A stretch of 64,000 nucleotides of DNA from Kribbella monticola (GCF_003261635.1 NZ_QFXK01000031.1:496001-560000); one strand, 5' to 3'. Positions 1 to 8,398 are shown, counted from the stretch's first letter. Program-made: numbers and translations. Notes: a model not told the origin generated them from the sequence alone.

Positions 1-258
1 ACCATCTTCGGCCAAGACACTCGTCGACTGATGACGCGCCAGGTCTGGGGAGCCCGGGTCCTGCAGTGCGGCCGAACGCCGCCGGACTGCGAACTCAACG
101 AGCGCTGGACGTTCACGCTGTTCCCCGGCGAGCCGCTGGTCGACGGCCTGGCCGAATCCGGCACCGTGCTCAAGGGACGTGTGCGGTTCCGCCTCGGCAA
201 GCCCGACCGCGGTATCGGCTCGGCTCGCGTCGCCCCCGCCATCGCCATCTCACCGTAG
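1..258 (+). CDS. C-terminal fragment of an unrecognised protein
   Basis: The frame is open from the first base of the window and ends at TAG 256-258, so this is probably the last 85 residues of a gene that begins outside. An internal ATG at 31 could be a start, but it has no ribosome binding site. I do not recognise the family. The visible part contains a Trp-rich stretch (ERWTFTLFPGE) and a basic Arg/Gly segment near the end, and no membrane segment. A LysE-type gene follows on the same strand 73 bases later. The reading frame has normal GC-rich third positions, which is the main reason to call it coding. Confidence 0.45.
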   Translation, partial: TIFGQDTRRLMTRQVWGARVLQCGRTPPDCELNERWTFTLFPGEPLVDGLAESGTVLKGRVRFRLGKPDRGIGSARVAPAIAISP

Positions 259-331
259 GAAAAATGTCTCCGGCGCGGGCTCGGTGCCTGTTAGTTTCAA
301 GGCTCCGACAGCTCGGGGAGGGATGGCCGAC

Positions 332-982
332 ATGCTGGTCAGCAGTGAGGCACTGGCAGGAATCGCGTTGGTAGAGCTGGGTCTGGTGATCGTGCCGGGA
401 CCGAACATGATCTACCTCGTCTCCCGCTCCGTCACCCAAGGACGACGCGCCGGCCTGACATCGCTCGCCGGAGTGGGCGTCGGCTTCCTCGCCTACCTCC
501 TCGCCGCGACCGCCGGCCTCGCGACCCTCTTCGCGCTGGTCCCCGAGATCTACGTGACGCTCAAGCTCGCCGGCGCCGCCTACCTGCTCTGGCTCGCCTG
601 GGGCGCTCTCCGTCCCGGCGGCAGCTCGGCGTTCACCCCGGAGGCGCTCACCCCCGATCGCCCCCGCAAGCTCTTCGGCATGGGTCTGCTGACCTGCATC
701 CTCAACCCGAAGATCGCGATCCTCTACATCTCGCTGCTCCCCCAGTTCGTCGACCCCGCCCGCGGGCACGTCGGCACCCAGAGCCTTCTTCTCGGCCTCA
801 CCCAATTGGCCGTCGGCGTCATCATGAACGCCGTGTTCGTCATCACCGCCGGATCCGTCGCCACCTTCTTCACCCGCAGGCCCCTGTGGTCCCGTATCCA
901 CCGCTACCTCACCGGCACCGCCCTGGCCGCGTTCGCGATCAAGCTCGCCACCGACCGTGCCCAGCCCGTCGCAGCTCCGTAA
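332..982 (+). CDS. LysE family amino-acid exporter
   Basis: Inner-membrane exporter of the LysE/RhtB superfamily, which expels amino acids or related metabolites. The 216-residue protein has about six hydrophobic segments, the family motif VPGPNMIYLVSR at residues 21-32, and the second conserved block NPKIAILYIS in the middle, which is diagnostic for LysE translocators. The start is taken as ATG 332 because the purine-rich GGGGAGG at 315-321 then lies about 10 bases upstream. The in-frame ATG at 323 would leave only one base of spacing. No regulator adjoins it. The substrate cannot be read from sequence; amino acid or homoserine-lactone-like compounds are usual for the family. Confidence 0.85.
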   Translation: MLVSSEALAGIALVELGLVIVPGPNMIYLVSRSVTQGRRAGLTSLAGVGVGFLAYLLAATAGLATLFALVPEIYVTLKLAGAAYLLWLAWGALRPGGSSAFTPEALTPDRPRKLFGMGLLTCILNPKIAILYISLLPQFVDPARGHVGTQSLLLGLTQLAVGVIMNAVFVITAGSVATFFTRRPLWSRIHRYLTGTALAAFAIKLATDRAQPVAAP

Positions 983-1199
983 ACCGGACCGCCGCCGTTT
1001 GTCCCTCGCCGTACAGTAGATTCCACGGCCCCGAGCCCACCGGCACCAATCGCGACAGCCACCTCACAGGCGCAGTCGCCCACTCCTTGCCACCCGCACT
1101 CGCCCGCGCCGCCACACCGCACATTCGCGGCCTCCCCTGACAGGTCAGGGTGCCGGGTGAGCCACATTCCCCTGCCCCGGCACCCTGGCCGCACCACCC

Positions 1200-1925
1200 T
1201 CAAGCAACCTCAGCCACAAAGACGAACTCCTTGCCTGGGCGATCGGGTGCATCCCGTATGTCGGTAACCGCGAACCCGGCTTCGCTCAACGACTCCTCGA
1301 CCTCGGCACGACTCCGGAACCGCAGCGTCGACTCCGACGTCATCCGCGCTCCGTCCGACTCGAACACGTACGTCGACCGGAACGTCACGAAGGGCTCATT
1401 CACCTCGAGCAAGTCGGTCCAATTCTCCACGTGGCCGACACCCGGTACGTCGATGCGCTTGTACGTCGCCTCGCGATTCCACTCCAACCACGCCCGCCGC
1501 TTTGGATCCCTTGTCTCAAACACAAACCGCCCACCCGGCACCAGCGCCGCCCGTACGCCGTACAGCGTCGCCATCCACTCCTCATCGGTGAGAAACACCT
1601 GCGCCACGTTCCCAGTCATCACCGCCATCTCCACCTGCAACGGCGGCAACCCGGTCGCATCCCCATGAATCCACCGAACCTTCTCAGCCCCCACCTTCCC
1701 CCGCGCCACCTCCAACGAAGCCAACGCCGGATCCACCCCCACCACCTCGACCCCAGCCGCTACCAACAGCCTCGCCAACTCCCCCGTCCCACACCCCACG
1801 TCCAGCACCGACCGAGCCCCAAACTCCCCCACCATCCCCACATACACCTCCAAATCCCCCCGCCCCTCCTCCAACGCGTCATAAACCCCCACCAACCGCC
1901 GATCCCCGAACAACGCATCAACCAT
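1200..1925 (-). CDS. class I SAM-dependent methyltransferase
   Basis: Soluble methyltransferase of 241 residues that uses S-adenosylmethionine; the methyl acceptor is unknown. The Rossmann motif I LDVGCGTGEL lies at residues 41-50. An acidic residue closes strand 2 (VVGVDPALASLEVARGK), and motif IV/post-IV follow around MTGNVAQVFL and PGGRFVFETRD. The C-terminal half is a beta-rich region with FVTFRSTYVF and LRFRSRAEVEESL, as seen in the Methyltransf_25/11 group. It is a single gene facing away from the vapBC pair. The 217 bases between it and the LysE gene hold no recognisable gene. Confidence 0.8.
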   Translation of the reverse strand: MVDALFGDRRLVGVYDALEEGRGDLEVYVGMVGEFGARSVLDVGCGTGELARLLVAAGVEVVGVDPALASLEVARGKVGAEKVRWIHGDATGLPPLQVEMAVMTGNVAQVFLTDEEWMATLYGVRAALVPGGRFVFETRDPKRRAWLEWNREATYKRIDVPGVGHVENWTDLLEVNEPFVTFRSTYVFESDGARMTSESTLRFRSRAEVEESLSEAGFAVTDIRDAPDRPGKEFVFVAEVA

Positions 1926-1997
1926 CCCCCGAACCTATTCCGCCGCCCCTTCCCCACCAACCGACTTTCCGCAGGCGGCAAACACAGAGACCTTGTT

Positions 1998-2020
1998 GCG
2001 TAAGACATAGTGTCTTACGC
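1998..2020. promoter_or_regulatory. perfect inverted repeat, likely VapB/VapBC operator
   Basis: GCGTAAGACA and TGTCTTACGC form perfect 10-base arms around the central TAG (2008-2010). The repeat ends 7 bases before the vapB ATG at 2028, where an autorepressing antitoxin-toxin complex normally binds. No Shine-Dalgarno sequence lies between the repeat and the ATG, so the transcript may be leaderless or nearly so. The binding role is inferred from position and symmetry. Confidence 0.7.
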
Positions 2021-2027
2021 TGACTGC

Positions 2028-2264
2028 ATGGCTGACACCATCACGATCCGCACCGATGCGGAGACCGAGCACGCCTTGGATGTTCTGACCCATGACGGCA
2101 GCTCCCGGTCAGCGGCGATCCGCCAAGCCGTGCTGGAAGCGGCACTGCGCAAGGAACGGGCTGCGGCGATGCGACGCGAGGTACTGCGGATGCCGCTCGG
2201 GGAACCCGACGGCATCGACATCGCCGCCGAGATCAGCCGCGACCGCGAGGACGACCGCGGATGA
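2028..2264 (+). CDS. vapB: VapB-type antitoxin
   Basis: Predicted DNA-binding antitoxin of 78 residues. The N-terminus TITIRTDAETEHALDVL followed by SSRSAAIRQAVLEAAL has the beta-strand plus two-helix pattern of ribbon-helix-helix proteins. The acidic, flexible C-terminus (AAEISRDREDDRG) is the part expected to wrap the toxin. Its stop overlaps the toxin start (ATGA at 2261-2264), so the pair is translationally coupled. The ATG at 2028 is preferred over the upstream GTG at 2010, because 2010 lies inside the perfect operator palindrome. In the family, the antitoxin neutralises the RNase and represses its own promoter. Confidence 0.82.
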   Translation: MADTITIRTDAETEHALDVLTHDGSSRSAAIRQAVLEAALRKERAAAMRREVLRMPLGEPDGIDIAAEISRDREDDRG

Positions 2265-2653
2265 TCTACCTCGACTCGGCCGCCATCGTGAAACTCGTCC
2301 ACGCCGAGAGCGAAACGCAGGCTCTGCGCGACTGGCTCGACGAACGAGCGGACATCGGGTGGACCAGTTCGGTCCTGGCGGAGATCGAGTCGTCGCGTGC
2401 GCTGGCACGGTATGCCCCAGGAGCTGTCGCTCGACTCCATCCCGTCCTCGACCTGATCGAGCTGGTGGAACTGGACGCAGGGGTTCGCATTATCGCCCAG
2501 ACCGTGAAACCGGTAACAGTCCGGAGCCTCGACGCCATACATCTCGCAACAGCTCTCCGCCTCCGCCCGCAGCTCACGTCATTCATCACGTACGACAAAC
2601 GCCTCGCCGATGCTGCCCAGGCGGCCGGACTGACCGTCGACGTGCCTACCTGA
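2261..2653 (+). CDS. vapC: VapC-type PIN-domain ribonuclease toxin
   Basis: Toxin of 130 residues with a complete PIN domain. The four acidic positions expected for metal binding are visible: Asp5 in MIYLDSAAIVKL, Glu41 in SSVLAEIESSRAL, Asp91 in SLDAIHLATAL and Asp112 in TYDKRLADAA. VapC enzymes cleave specific tRNA or rRNA sites when the antitoxin is degraded; the target here is unknown. The gene starts inside the last codons of vapB. No signs of decay are seen, so the module is likely functional. Confidence 0.88.
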   Translation: MIYLDSAAIVKLVHAESETQALRDWLDERADIGWTSSVLAEIESSRALARYAPGAVARLHPVLDLIELVELDAGVRIIAQTVKPVTVRSLDAIHLATALRLRPQLTSFITYDKRLADAAQAAGLTVDVPT

Positions 2654-2743
2654 GACATCTCCTTCGCCGCCGCGCACAACTTCAACACGCCGTGGCAGGA
2701 GAAAACCGCAACTCCACCAATGCGCGAAGCTCCACAAAGTCGT

Positions 2744-3145
2744 TTATCGTGCGGGGGCCTTGAGGCCGATGCGGTGACCGTCGGGGTCGAGAACGATCGC
2801 GAAGCGCTGGCCCCAGGGCATGAGGGTCGGCGGTTTGACGACGGGCGCGCCGGTTGCGACCAGTTCGGCGATGACGTGGTCGAGTTGCTCTTCCGATTCG
2901 AGTTCGAGATCCAGTTGCGAGCCACCCGAGGACGGTTGCGGCGCAGTTTCGTCCCACCAGGCAGCGAATGCCGTCGAATGCAACACGATGGTGACTCCGG
3001 TGTTCGTCGACACCCACGCCTCTGCGTCGCCGTTCCCCTGCCGATTCCGAGCGCGAAACAACACTCCAAGGCGCTCATAGAACGCACGGCTGCGTTCAAG
3101 ATCCGCGACGATGAAGTTGACCTGAGCGACAACAACCACCATCAC
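2744..3145 (-). CDS. VOC family (glyoxalase/bleomycin-resistance fold) protein
   Basis: Small soluble protein of 133 residues with the beta-alpha-beta-beta-beta VOC fold. Family landmarks are NFIVADLERSRAFYERLGV near the N-terminus, a central WVSTNTGVTIVLHS strand pair, and the closing FAIVLDPDGHRIGL that carries the usual C-terminal metal-ligand region. VOC proteins act as dioxygenases, isomerases or drug-sequestering proteins, and the sequence does not distinguish these. The gene reads toward vapC and is followed upstream by copies of the ychF 3' end. Confidence 0.8.
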   Translation of the reverse strand: MMVVVVAQVNFIVADLERSRAFYERLGVLFRARNRQGNGDAEAWVSTNTGVTIVLHSTAFAAWWDETAPQPSSGGSQLDLELESEEQLDHVIAELVATGAPVVKPPTLMPWGQRFAIVLDPDGHRIGLKAPAR

Positions 3146-3161
3146 AGCGTCCCACGCACAA

Positions 3162-3248
3162 CGCTCAGACGCTGAAGCGGAACTCCACGACGTCGCCGTC
3201 GCCTTCCCGCAACACTCTTTTCTTTTCAGACGTTGAAGCGGAACTCCA
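3162..3248 (-). repeat. duplicated ychF 3'-end sequence (copies A and B)
   Basis: On the minus strand this region carries two adjacent copies of the last codons of ychF. Copy A (3162 to about 3211) would encode REGDGDVVEFRFSV before its stop. After a pyrimidine-rich joint (plus strand CTCTTTTCTTTT), copy B (3228-3248) matches the final VEFRFNV codons. The same two-copy arrangement, including the pyrimidine joint, recurs at 3919-4010, where the second copy is the genuine ychF end. The offset between the two blocks is about 757 bases. Confidence 0.75.
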
Positions 3249-3309
3249 CCCAGTCATGTCGCCAACCAACGTCAATTGGCGTCTGAGTAGCCGAGCGTAG
3301 AATGTTTCG

Positions 3310-3903
3310 ATGCCCAATCCCCGCACTATCCCCTTGCTGCCTTGCGCCGACATCGACGAGATCGAGACGTTCTTCGCCGCCCTGGGATTCCGCACCACCT
3401 ACCGCCAGCTCCGACCGTACGCGTGCCTCGCCCTCAACGGTCACGGCTTCGACCTGCAGTACTACGGCCTGGACGGCCACACACCAGAGTCCTCGCACAG
3501 CTCCTGCCTCGTGATCGTCGATGACACCGGCCAGATCTGGGAGGAGTTCGCCGCAGGACTGCGCGAGGCGTACGGCCGCCTGCCGGTCAAGGATTTCCCT
3601 CGGATCACGCGGCCGCGCCAGCGAAAGAACGCCGACGGGCGGAGCGGCTTCAGCCTCGTCGACCCGGCAGGCAACTGGCTTCGCTTCTTCCGCGACGGCA
3701 GCACAGAGACCTCGCCGGCCGAAGTCAGCCGGTTGGGCGCGGCCGTTCAGAACGCGGTTGTGCTCGCGGACAGCAAAGGCGACGTAGCCCAGGCTGCCAA
3801 GGTCCTCCAGGGCGCACTCAATCGCGCACCGGCCGACGATCCGGCACAAGATGAAGCCCGGAGTTTCCTCGCCGAGCTGACCGAGCGCCTGCCGGAAGGC
3901 TGA
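3310..3903 (+). CDS. VOC-like protein with C-terminal helical extension
   Basis: Protein of 197 residues. Residues 1-130 look like a VOC/bleomycin-resistance domain: TIPLLPCADIDEIETFFAALGF at the start, then YACLALNGHGFDLQYYGL, and FSLVDPAGNWLRFFRDG at the end. The remaining 65 residues (VVLADSKGDVAQAAKVLQGAL through LAELTERLPEG) are helical and resemble a TPR-like pair, an arrangement found in VOC proteins of resistance or unknown function. It is the only gene between the two blocks of duplicated ychF tails, so it may have arrived or been rearranged with them. Substrate is unknown. Confidence 0.72.
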   Translation: MPNPRTIPLLPCADIDEIETFFAALGFRTTYRQLRPYACLALNGHGFDLQYYGLDGHTPESSHSSCLVIVDDTGQIWEEFAAGLREAYGRLPVKDFPRITRPRQRKNADGRSGFSLVDPAGNWLRFFRDGSTETSPAEVSRLGAAVQNAVVLADSKGDVAQAAKVLQGALNRAPADDPAQDEARSFLAELTERLPEG

Positions 3904-3918
3904 CCTTGGACCAGCACC

Positions 3919-4010
3919 CGCTCAGACGTTGAAGCAGAACTCCACGACGTCGCCGTCGCCTTCCCGCAAACCGTCTTTTTTCTTCTTTAGACGTTGAAGC
4001 GGAACTCCAC
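3919..4010 (-). repeat. second block of duplicated ychF 3'-end sequence (copies C and D)
   Basis: Copy C (3919-3970) matches copy A at 3162 with only two mismatches in the first 50 bases. It encodes a REGDGDVVEFCFNV tail on the minus strand. A pyrimidine-rich joint (TCTTTTTTCTTCTTT) follows, then copy D, the true end of ychF. The block lies directly downstream of the ychF stop and is a direct repeat of 3162-3248. Confidence 0.75.
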
Positions 4011-5063
4011 GACGTCGCCGTCCGCCATGATGTAGTCCTTGCCTTCGATGCGGACTTTGCCTGCGGACTTGGCGGCGGTCATGGAGCCGGCGGCTACGAG
4101 GTCGTCGAAGGAGACGATTTCGGCTTTGATGAAGCCGCGCTGGAAGTCGGTGTGGATGACGCCGGCGGCTTCGGGGGCGGTGGCGCCCTTCTTGATGGTC
4201 CAGGCGCGGGATTCCTTCGGGCCGGCCGTCAGGTACGTCTGCAGGCCGAGGGTTTCGAAGCCGACCCGGGCCAGGGTGTCCAGGCCGGGCTCCTCGACGC
4301 CCATCTCGGTGAGCATCTCGCGGGCCTCGTCCTCGTCGCCGAGTTCGACCAGTTCGGCCTCGAACTTGGCGTCCAGGAAGATCGCCTCGGCCGGTGCCAC
4401 CAGGTCGCGCATCTGCTGCTTCAGCGACTCGTCGGCCAGTTCGTCGGCGTCACAGTTGAAGACGAACAGATAAGGCTTGGCCGTCATCAGCATCAGCTCG
4501 CGGATCGCGGCCCGATCGACGTTGGTGGCGCTGATCGGCGTACCGGCCTCCAGGTGCTTCTGCGCTTCCCGGACCGCTTCCAGTACGGCGACACTCTCCT
4601 TCTTCAGTCGCGCTTCCTTCTCCAGCCGCGGGATCGCCTTCTCGACGGTCTGCAGGTCGGCCAGGATCAGCTCGGTCTGAATCGTGGAGATGTCGTCGGC
4701 CGGCGAGACCTTGCCGTCGACGTGGGTGACGTCGTCGTCGCGGAACACCCGGGTGACCTGGCAGATCGCGTCGGACTCGCGGATGTGGCTGAGGAACTTG
4801 TTCCCCAGCCCCTCCCCCTCGGACGCGCCGCGGACGATGCCGGCGATGTCGACGAACTGCACCGTGGCCGGCAGGATCTTGGCCGAGCCGAAGATCTCGG
4901 CGAGCTTGCCGAGTCGCGCGTCCGGCACGCCGACCACACCGACGTTGGGCTCGATCGTGGCGAACGGGTAGTTCGCCGCGAGCACGTTGTTCTTGGTCAG
5001 CGCGTTGAAGAGCGTGGACTTGCCCGCGTTGGGGAGCCCGACGATTCCGATGGTGAGTGCCAC
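3987..5063 (-). CDS. ychF: redox/stress-related P-loop ATPase YchF (OLA1 family)
   Basis: Cytosolic Obg-related P-loop protein that preferentially hydrolyses ATP and associates with ribosomes. The 358-residue length fits the family. The P-loop GLPNAGKSTLFNALT is close to the N-terminus, and NYPFATIEPNVGVV and the switch region DIAGIVRGASEGEGLGNKFL follow. A coiled-coil arm occupies the middle, and a TGS domain ends in GDVVEFRFNV. The start is GTG 5063 (VALTIGIVGLP), which places the P-loop where the family has it; the frame stays open upstream but that part is not family-like. Extra copies of its final codons lie downstream (see repeats). Confidence 0.93.
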   Translation of the reverse strand: MALTIGIVGLPNAGKSTLFNALTKNNVLAANYPFATIEPNVGVVGVPDARLGKLAEIFGSAKILPATVQFVDIAGIVRGASEGEGLGNKFLSHIRESDAICQVTRVFRDDDVTHVDGKVSPADDISTIQTELILADLQTVEKAIPRLEKEARLKKESVAVLEAVREAQKHLEAGTPISATNVDRAAIRELMLMTAKPYLFVFNCDADELADESLKQQMRDLVAPAEAIFLDAKFEAELVELGDEDEAREMLTEMGVEEPGLDTLARVGFETLGLQTYLTAGPKESRAWTIKKGATAPEAAGVIHTDFQRGFIKAEIVSFDDLVAAGSMTAAKSAGKVRIEGKDYIMADGDVVEFRFNV

Positions 5064-5224
5064 GGGCGACAAGAGTACGCGGCTCACCCCGCCGTACCCC
5101 AATCCGCCGACCACCGCCACGTACCGCGAACCACCCGCCGCCGCGCATCCGCAGTACACGAAACCCATCCCGTACTGCGAACCAGGCACCCGCGTGCCCT
5201 GGAAATCCAGCCCGTACTACGGAA

Positions 5225-5752
5225 TCAGATCACAAAGGACTCCAGCTCGGCGCCGTACCAGCGACTGGTGAGGCCCAGCGGGCGCATTCCCAACCGTCCG
5301 CACACGGCCAACGACGCGATGTTGCCAGGCCGCACGACTGCGTAGATCTCCCCGATCCCCGACCGCAGACCGTGCCTGATGGCTCCCCGCGCCGACTCGG
5401 TCGCCAGGCCGCGCCCCCACGCGTCAGGGTGGAAGTGCCACCCCACCTCGACCTCACCTGCGCCTGGAGAGTCAGCCGGCTCGGGCAACGGAACCAGCAA
5501 CACCGTCCCCGCCACGACGCCCGACAACTTCTCCTCGACTGCCCAGACCCCGAACACGGCATCTTTGTTGCGCTCGTTCCAGCGTTCGATCGCCCGGCCG
5601 GCCGTGTCGCGGTCCGCCATCACCCGCGGATCGGCACCGAGCCAGCGGGCCACCTCCCAGCGCCGGTAGATATCGAACACGCGGTCGCCGTCACCCTCGG
5701 CCCAGTCGCGGACGAGCAGCCGATCTGTCTCGAACACCACCTTCGGATCCAT
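5225..5752 (-). CDS. GNAT family N-acetyltransferase (RimJ/RimL-like)
   Basis: Acetyl-CoA-dependent acetyltransferase of 175 residues. The start FETDRLLVRDWAEGDGDRVFDI is typical of the RimJ/RimL (Acetyltransf_3) branch. The acetyl-CoA pyrophosphate loop appears as WGRGLATESARGAIRHGL, and the C-terminal VVRPGNIASLAVCGRLGM is the conserved Asn-Ile-Ala-Ser helix. The start is ATG 5752, preceded by a GGAGG-rich stretch. The acceptor could be a protein N-terminus, an aminoglycoside-type drug or a small amine. It follows ychF upstream on the same strand but is separated by 161 bases. Confidence 0.85.
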   Translation of the reverse strand: MDPKVVFETDRLLVRDWAEGDGDRVFDIYRRWEVARWLGADPRVMADRDTAGRAIERWNERNKDAVFGVWAVEEKLSGVVAGTVLLVPLPEPADSPGAGEVEVGWHFHPDAWGRGLATESARGAIRHGLRSGIGEIYAVVRPGNIASLAVCGRLGMRPLGLTSRWYGAELESFVI

Positions 5753-5968
5753 CCCCCCTCCCTGAGCAAGAGATCTACCGAGCGCGCCGACCGGTCGCAA
5801 GCGAAACCGTGAAGTGTGACCGGAGAGAGACTTCTGCTCCGCCGGCTGCCGAGATCTGCTCGCACGATCGCGATGCCAACCAGATCAGGAGTTCGGGCGT
5901 CTCTTCCTATGACAGCTCCTGAGGGGGAGCACTGGGGAACATCCGCCTGATCCACAAGGAGCATCGTC

Positions 5969-6760
5969 ATGTCCAGAAAGCTTGCTGCCGTCTTCGCCAC
6001 CGCCGCAGCGGCCGCCCTGGTCGTCGGTTCACTGATCGCGATGGCGCTGGTCCACGAGAGTCCGCCGAAGCCGACGTCGGCCGCCAGCACCACGTCGAGC
6101 GTGACGCCCACCACAACGCCCACGGACGAACCGACCGACGAGCCGACCGGCACACCGAGCAAGACGCCGGACAACAATGCCGGCAGCCCTGCCGCGGACC
6201 CGACAGCCGCCGCTGCCGCCGGCAACAAGAAGGTGTTGTTCTTCAGCTTCGACGACGGCCCGGACCCGGTCTGGACGCCGAAGATCCTTACTGTGCTGCA
6301 GAAGTACAACGCGCACGCGACCTTCTTCGAACTCGGTGCCATGCAGGCCGCCCACCCGGGGCTGCGTGAGCAAGTACTTGCCGCAGGCAACACCATCGGC
6401 AGCCACTCGATCACGCACCCGCAGCTGACCGCGATCTCCGCAGCCAGGCGGCACCACGAGATCTTCGACGGCCCGCAGTCGAAATGCTTCCGGCCGCCGT
6501 ACGGCGCGTCGAACCCGCGGGTGCGGGCGGACATCAAGGCCGCGGGAATGACCCAGGTGCTCTGGGACGTCGACCCGCGGGACTGGGCCCGGCCGGGTGT
6601 CAACGCGATCGTCAGCAACATCCTGCACAACGCCCACCGGCGCAACATCATCTTGATGCACGACGGCGGTGGCGACCGCAGTGAGACCGTCACCGCGCTC
6701 GACAGGGCCCTGCAAACGCTGAAGGCCCAGGGCTACACCTTCGCCGCGATGGACTGCTGA
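5969..6760 (+). CDS. secreted or anchored polysaccharide deacetylase (NodB/CE4 domain)
   Basis: Metal-dependent deacetylase of 263 residues acting outside the membrane, probably on peptidoglycan or chitin-type N-acetyl groups. An N-terminal hydrophobic segment (residues 5-28) is a signal anchor or signal peptide. A Thr/Pro/Ser-rich spacer follows to about residue 85. The NodB domain has all expected motifs: FDDGP at 94-98, the His-x3-His pair in GSHSITHPQ, RPPYGASN, DVDPRDWARP and ILMHDGGGDRS. AAGGAG at 5956-5961 sets the start. M. tuberculosis Rv1096 has the same domain in the matching neighbourhood, but orthology is not established. Confidence 0.88.
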   Translation: MSRKLAAVFATAAAAALVVGSLIAMALVHESPPKPTSAASTTSSVTPTTTPTDEPTDEPTGTPSKTPDNNAGSPAADPTAAAAAGNKKVLFFSFDDGPDPVWTPKILTVLQKYNAHATFFELGAMQAAHPGLREQVLAAGNTIGSHSITHPQLTAISAARRHHEIFDGPQSKCFRPPYGASNPRVRADIKAAGMTQVLWDVDPRDWARPGVNAIVSNILHNAHRRNIILMHDGGGDRSETVTALDRALQTLKAQGYTFAAMDC

Positions 6761-6829
6761 TCCGGAAAATCAGGCGCTGCCGACTGTTGCTCACGGAAAC
6801 TGTCGGCGGCGTCTGCCACTGTCTGTGAC

Positions 6830-8131
6830 ATGACCGGTACGACGTTGCTCATGGTGCTCCTGTTCCTCGCGGTCGGGCTGCTGCTCGGCGCGGTGTTCGG
6901 GGTGCTCTGGTCCCGTGGACGCGACGGCGCCGAGCTCGCCCGGATCACCGCCGAGCGCGACGCCGCCGAGGACCGGGTCGTCGAGCTGACCCAGGAGCGG
7001 CATTCGGTCGGCCAGCAGATGTCGGGCCAGGCCGTCGTGAAGGAGTCGCTGGACCGCCTGCATGCGCAGCTGAACCAATTGGAGAAAGGCCGAGCGGCCT
7101 GGCAGAGCCAGCTCCACCAGCAGGTGAACGAAGTACGGATGAGCGGCGAGGCGCTGCGTCGCGAGACCGCGTCATTGTCGACAGCGCTACGAAAACCTCA
7201 GGTGCGAGGGCGCTGGGGCGAGCTGCATCTGAAGCGGACCGTCGAGCTGGCCGGCATGGTCGCGCATTGCGACTTCACCGAACAGACGTCGACGGTGACC
7301 GACGACGGACTGCTTCGCCCGGACATGGTGGTCAGGCTCGCCGAGGGGAAGAATCTCGTCGTCGACTCCAAGGTTCCGCTGGCCGCGTTCCTGGAGGCCG
7401 CCGAGAGCGAGGACCCGGACTTCCGCGAGGAGCGGCTGCGGGCACACGCACGACATCTGCGGACGCATGTCGACCAACTGTCGGCCAAGGCGTACTGGTC
7501 GAGACTGCCGTCGACGCCCGAGTTCGTCATCCTGTTCGTGCCCGGTGAGTCGTTCCTGTCCGCCGCGCTGGATATCGAGCCGTCCCTGCTGGAGTACGCC
7601 GCCGAGCGCCGCGTGATCCTGGCGACGCCGACAACGCTGATCGCGACGTTGCGCGCGGCCGCCTATGCGTGGAACCAGTCCGCGCTGACCGAGTCCGCTC
7701 AGCAGGTGTTCGAGCTCGGCCGCGAGCTGTACGAGCGGCTCAGCACGATGGGCGACCATCTCGGGCGCGTCGGCCGGTCGCTGACCTCGGCCGTGGACGC
7801 GTACAACCGCACGGTCGGCTCGTTCGAGAGCCGCGTCTTCACCACCGCCCGCAAACTCCGCGACCTGCACGTCACCGAGGCAGAACTGGTCGCAATGGAG
7901 GCGATCGAAGCTTCAGTCCGCCCCCTCACCGCCCCCGAGCTGCTGGCCCTGGAAGAAGCCGAAACCGAAGACCAAACCCGCCGCTGGGTCCAGGGCCCAC
8001 TGATCGACCGCACCCCGCGCCCCTCCCCAGGCCTCAACCCCGCAACCCCACAAACCGACCTTCCCCGCCCCGCCCCCGCAAGCCCCCGAACCGACTCCCC
8101 CCTCCCCGACCTCGACTCCCAAACCGGCTGA
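6830..8131 (+). CDS. rmuC: DNA recombination protein RmuC
   Basis: Membrane-tethered nuclease-fold protein of 433 residues linked to limiting rearrangements at inverted repeats. It has one N-terminal membrane helix (residues 5-27) and a coiled coil (about 35-115, with repeated AERDAAEDRVVELTQER-type heptads). The RmuC domain follows, with RGRWGELHLKRTVELAGM, LVVDSKVPLAAFLEA and FVPGESFLSAALD, then ILATPTTLIATLRAAAY. A proline-rich, low-complexity tail follows residue 400 and is not conserved in the family. It stands alone between the deacetylase and the glucanase. Confidence 0.92.
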   Translation: MTGTTLLMVLLFLAVGLLLGAVFGVLWSRGRDGAELARITAERDAAEDRVVELTQERHSVGQQMSGQAVVKESLDRLHAQLNQLEKGRAAWQSQLHQQVNEVRMSGEALRRETASLSTALRKPQVRGRWGELHLKRTVELAGMVAHCDFTEQTSTVTDDGLLRPDMVVRLAEGKNLVVDSKVPLAAFLEAAESEDPDFREERLRAHARHLRTHVDQLSAKAYWSRLPSTPEFVILFVPGESFLSAALDIEPSLLEYAAERRVILATPTTLIATLRAAAYAWNQSALTESAQQVFELGRELYERLSTMGDHLGRVGRSLTSAVDAYNRTVGSFESRVFTTARKLRDLHVTEAELVAMEAIEASVRPLTAPELLALEEAETEDQTRRWVQGPLIDRTPRPSPGLNPATPQTDLPRPAPASPRTDSPLPDLDSQTG

Positions 8132-8179
8132 GCACAACCGCCTGTCGGGAGGCGTCGGGTTTCCGCCACAGGTGCGGCA

Positions 8180-8222
8180 TTGACAATCCCAGCGCGCTCG
8201 CCCAAGTATGAGAGCGCTCTCA
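8180..8222 (+). promoter_or_regulatory. promoter with LacI-type operator upstream of the glucanase
   Basis: TTGACA at 8180-8185 and AAGTAT at 8204-8209 are separated by 18 bases and form a good -35/-10 pair. The perfect palindrome TGAGAGCGCTCTCA at 8209-8222 begins on the last base of the -10. It resembles the CebR/LacI-family operators with a GAGCGCTC core that control sugar-utilisation genes in actinomycetes. A 5' leader of roughly 180 bases separates it from the GH64 gene. Confidence 0.72.
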
Positions 8223-8398
8223 CTCACCGGTGATTCCACCGTCCCTCACCGGCTGAGCAGTGGGCACCGGGTGATCCAGGTCCGCGCAGTGTTCGGGCCG
8301 TCTGCCCGCGGAACTGCTGCGGCCTGGTAGCGCAGTCGTTCGGCGAGCTTGCCGGTGCTCCGCCTTCCTCTCGCATGGGACAAACCTGAGGAGGAGTT

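Noticed and set aside
5064..5189. N-terminal extension of YchF to an upstream start
   Set aside because: The family starts a few residues before the P-loop, and the extension is Gly/Tyr-rich and unlike YchF.
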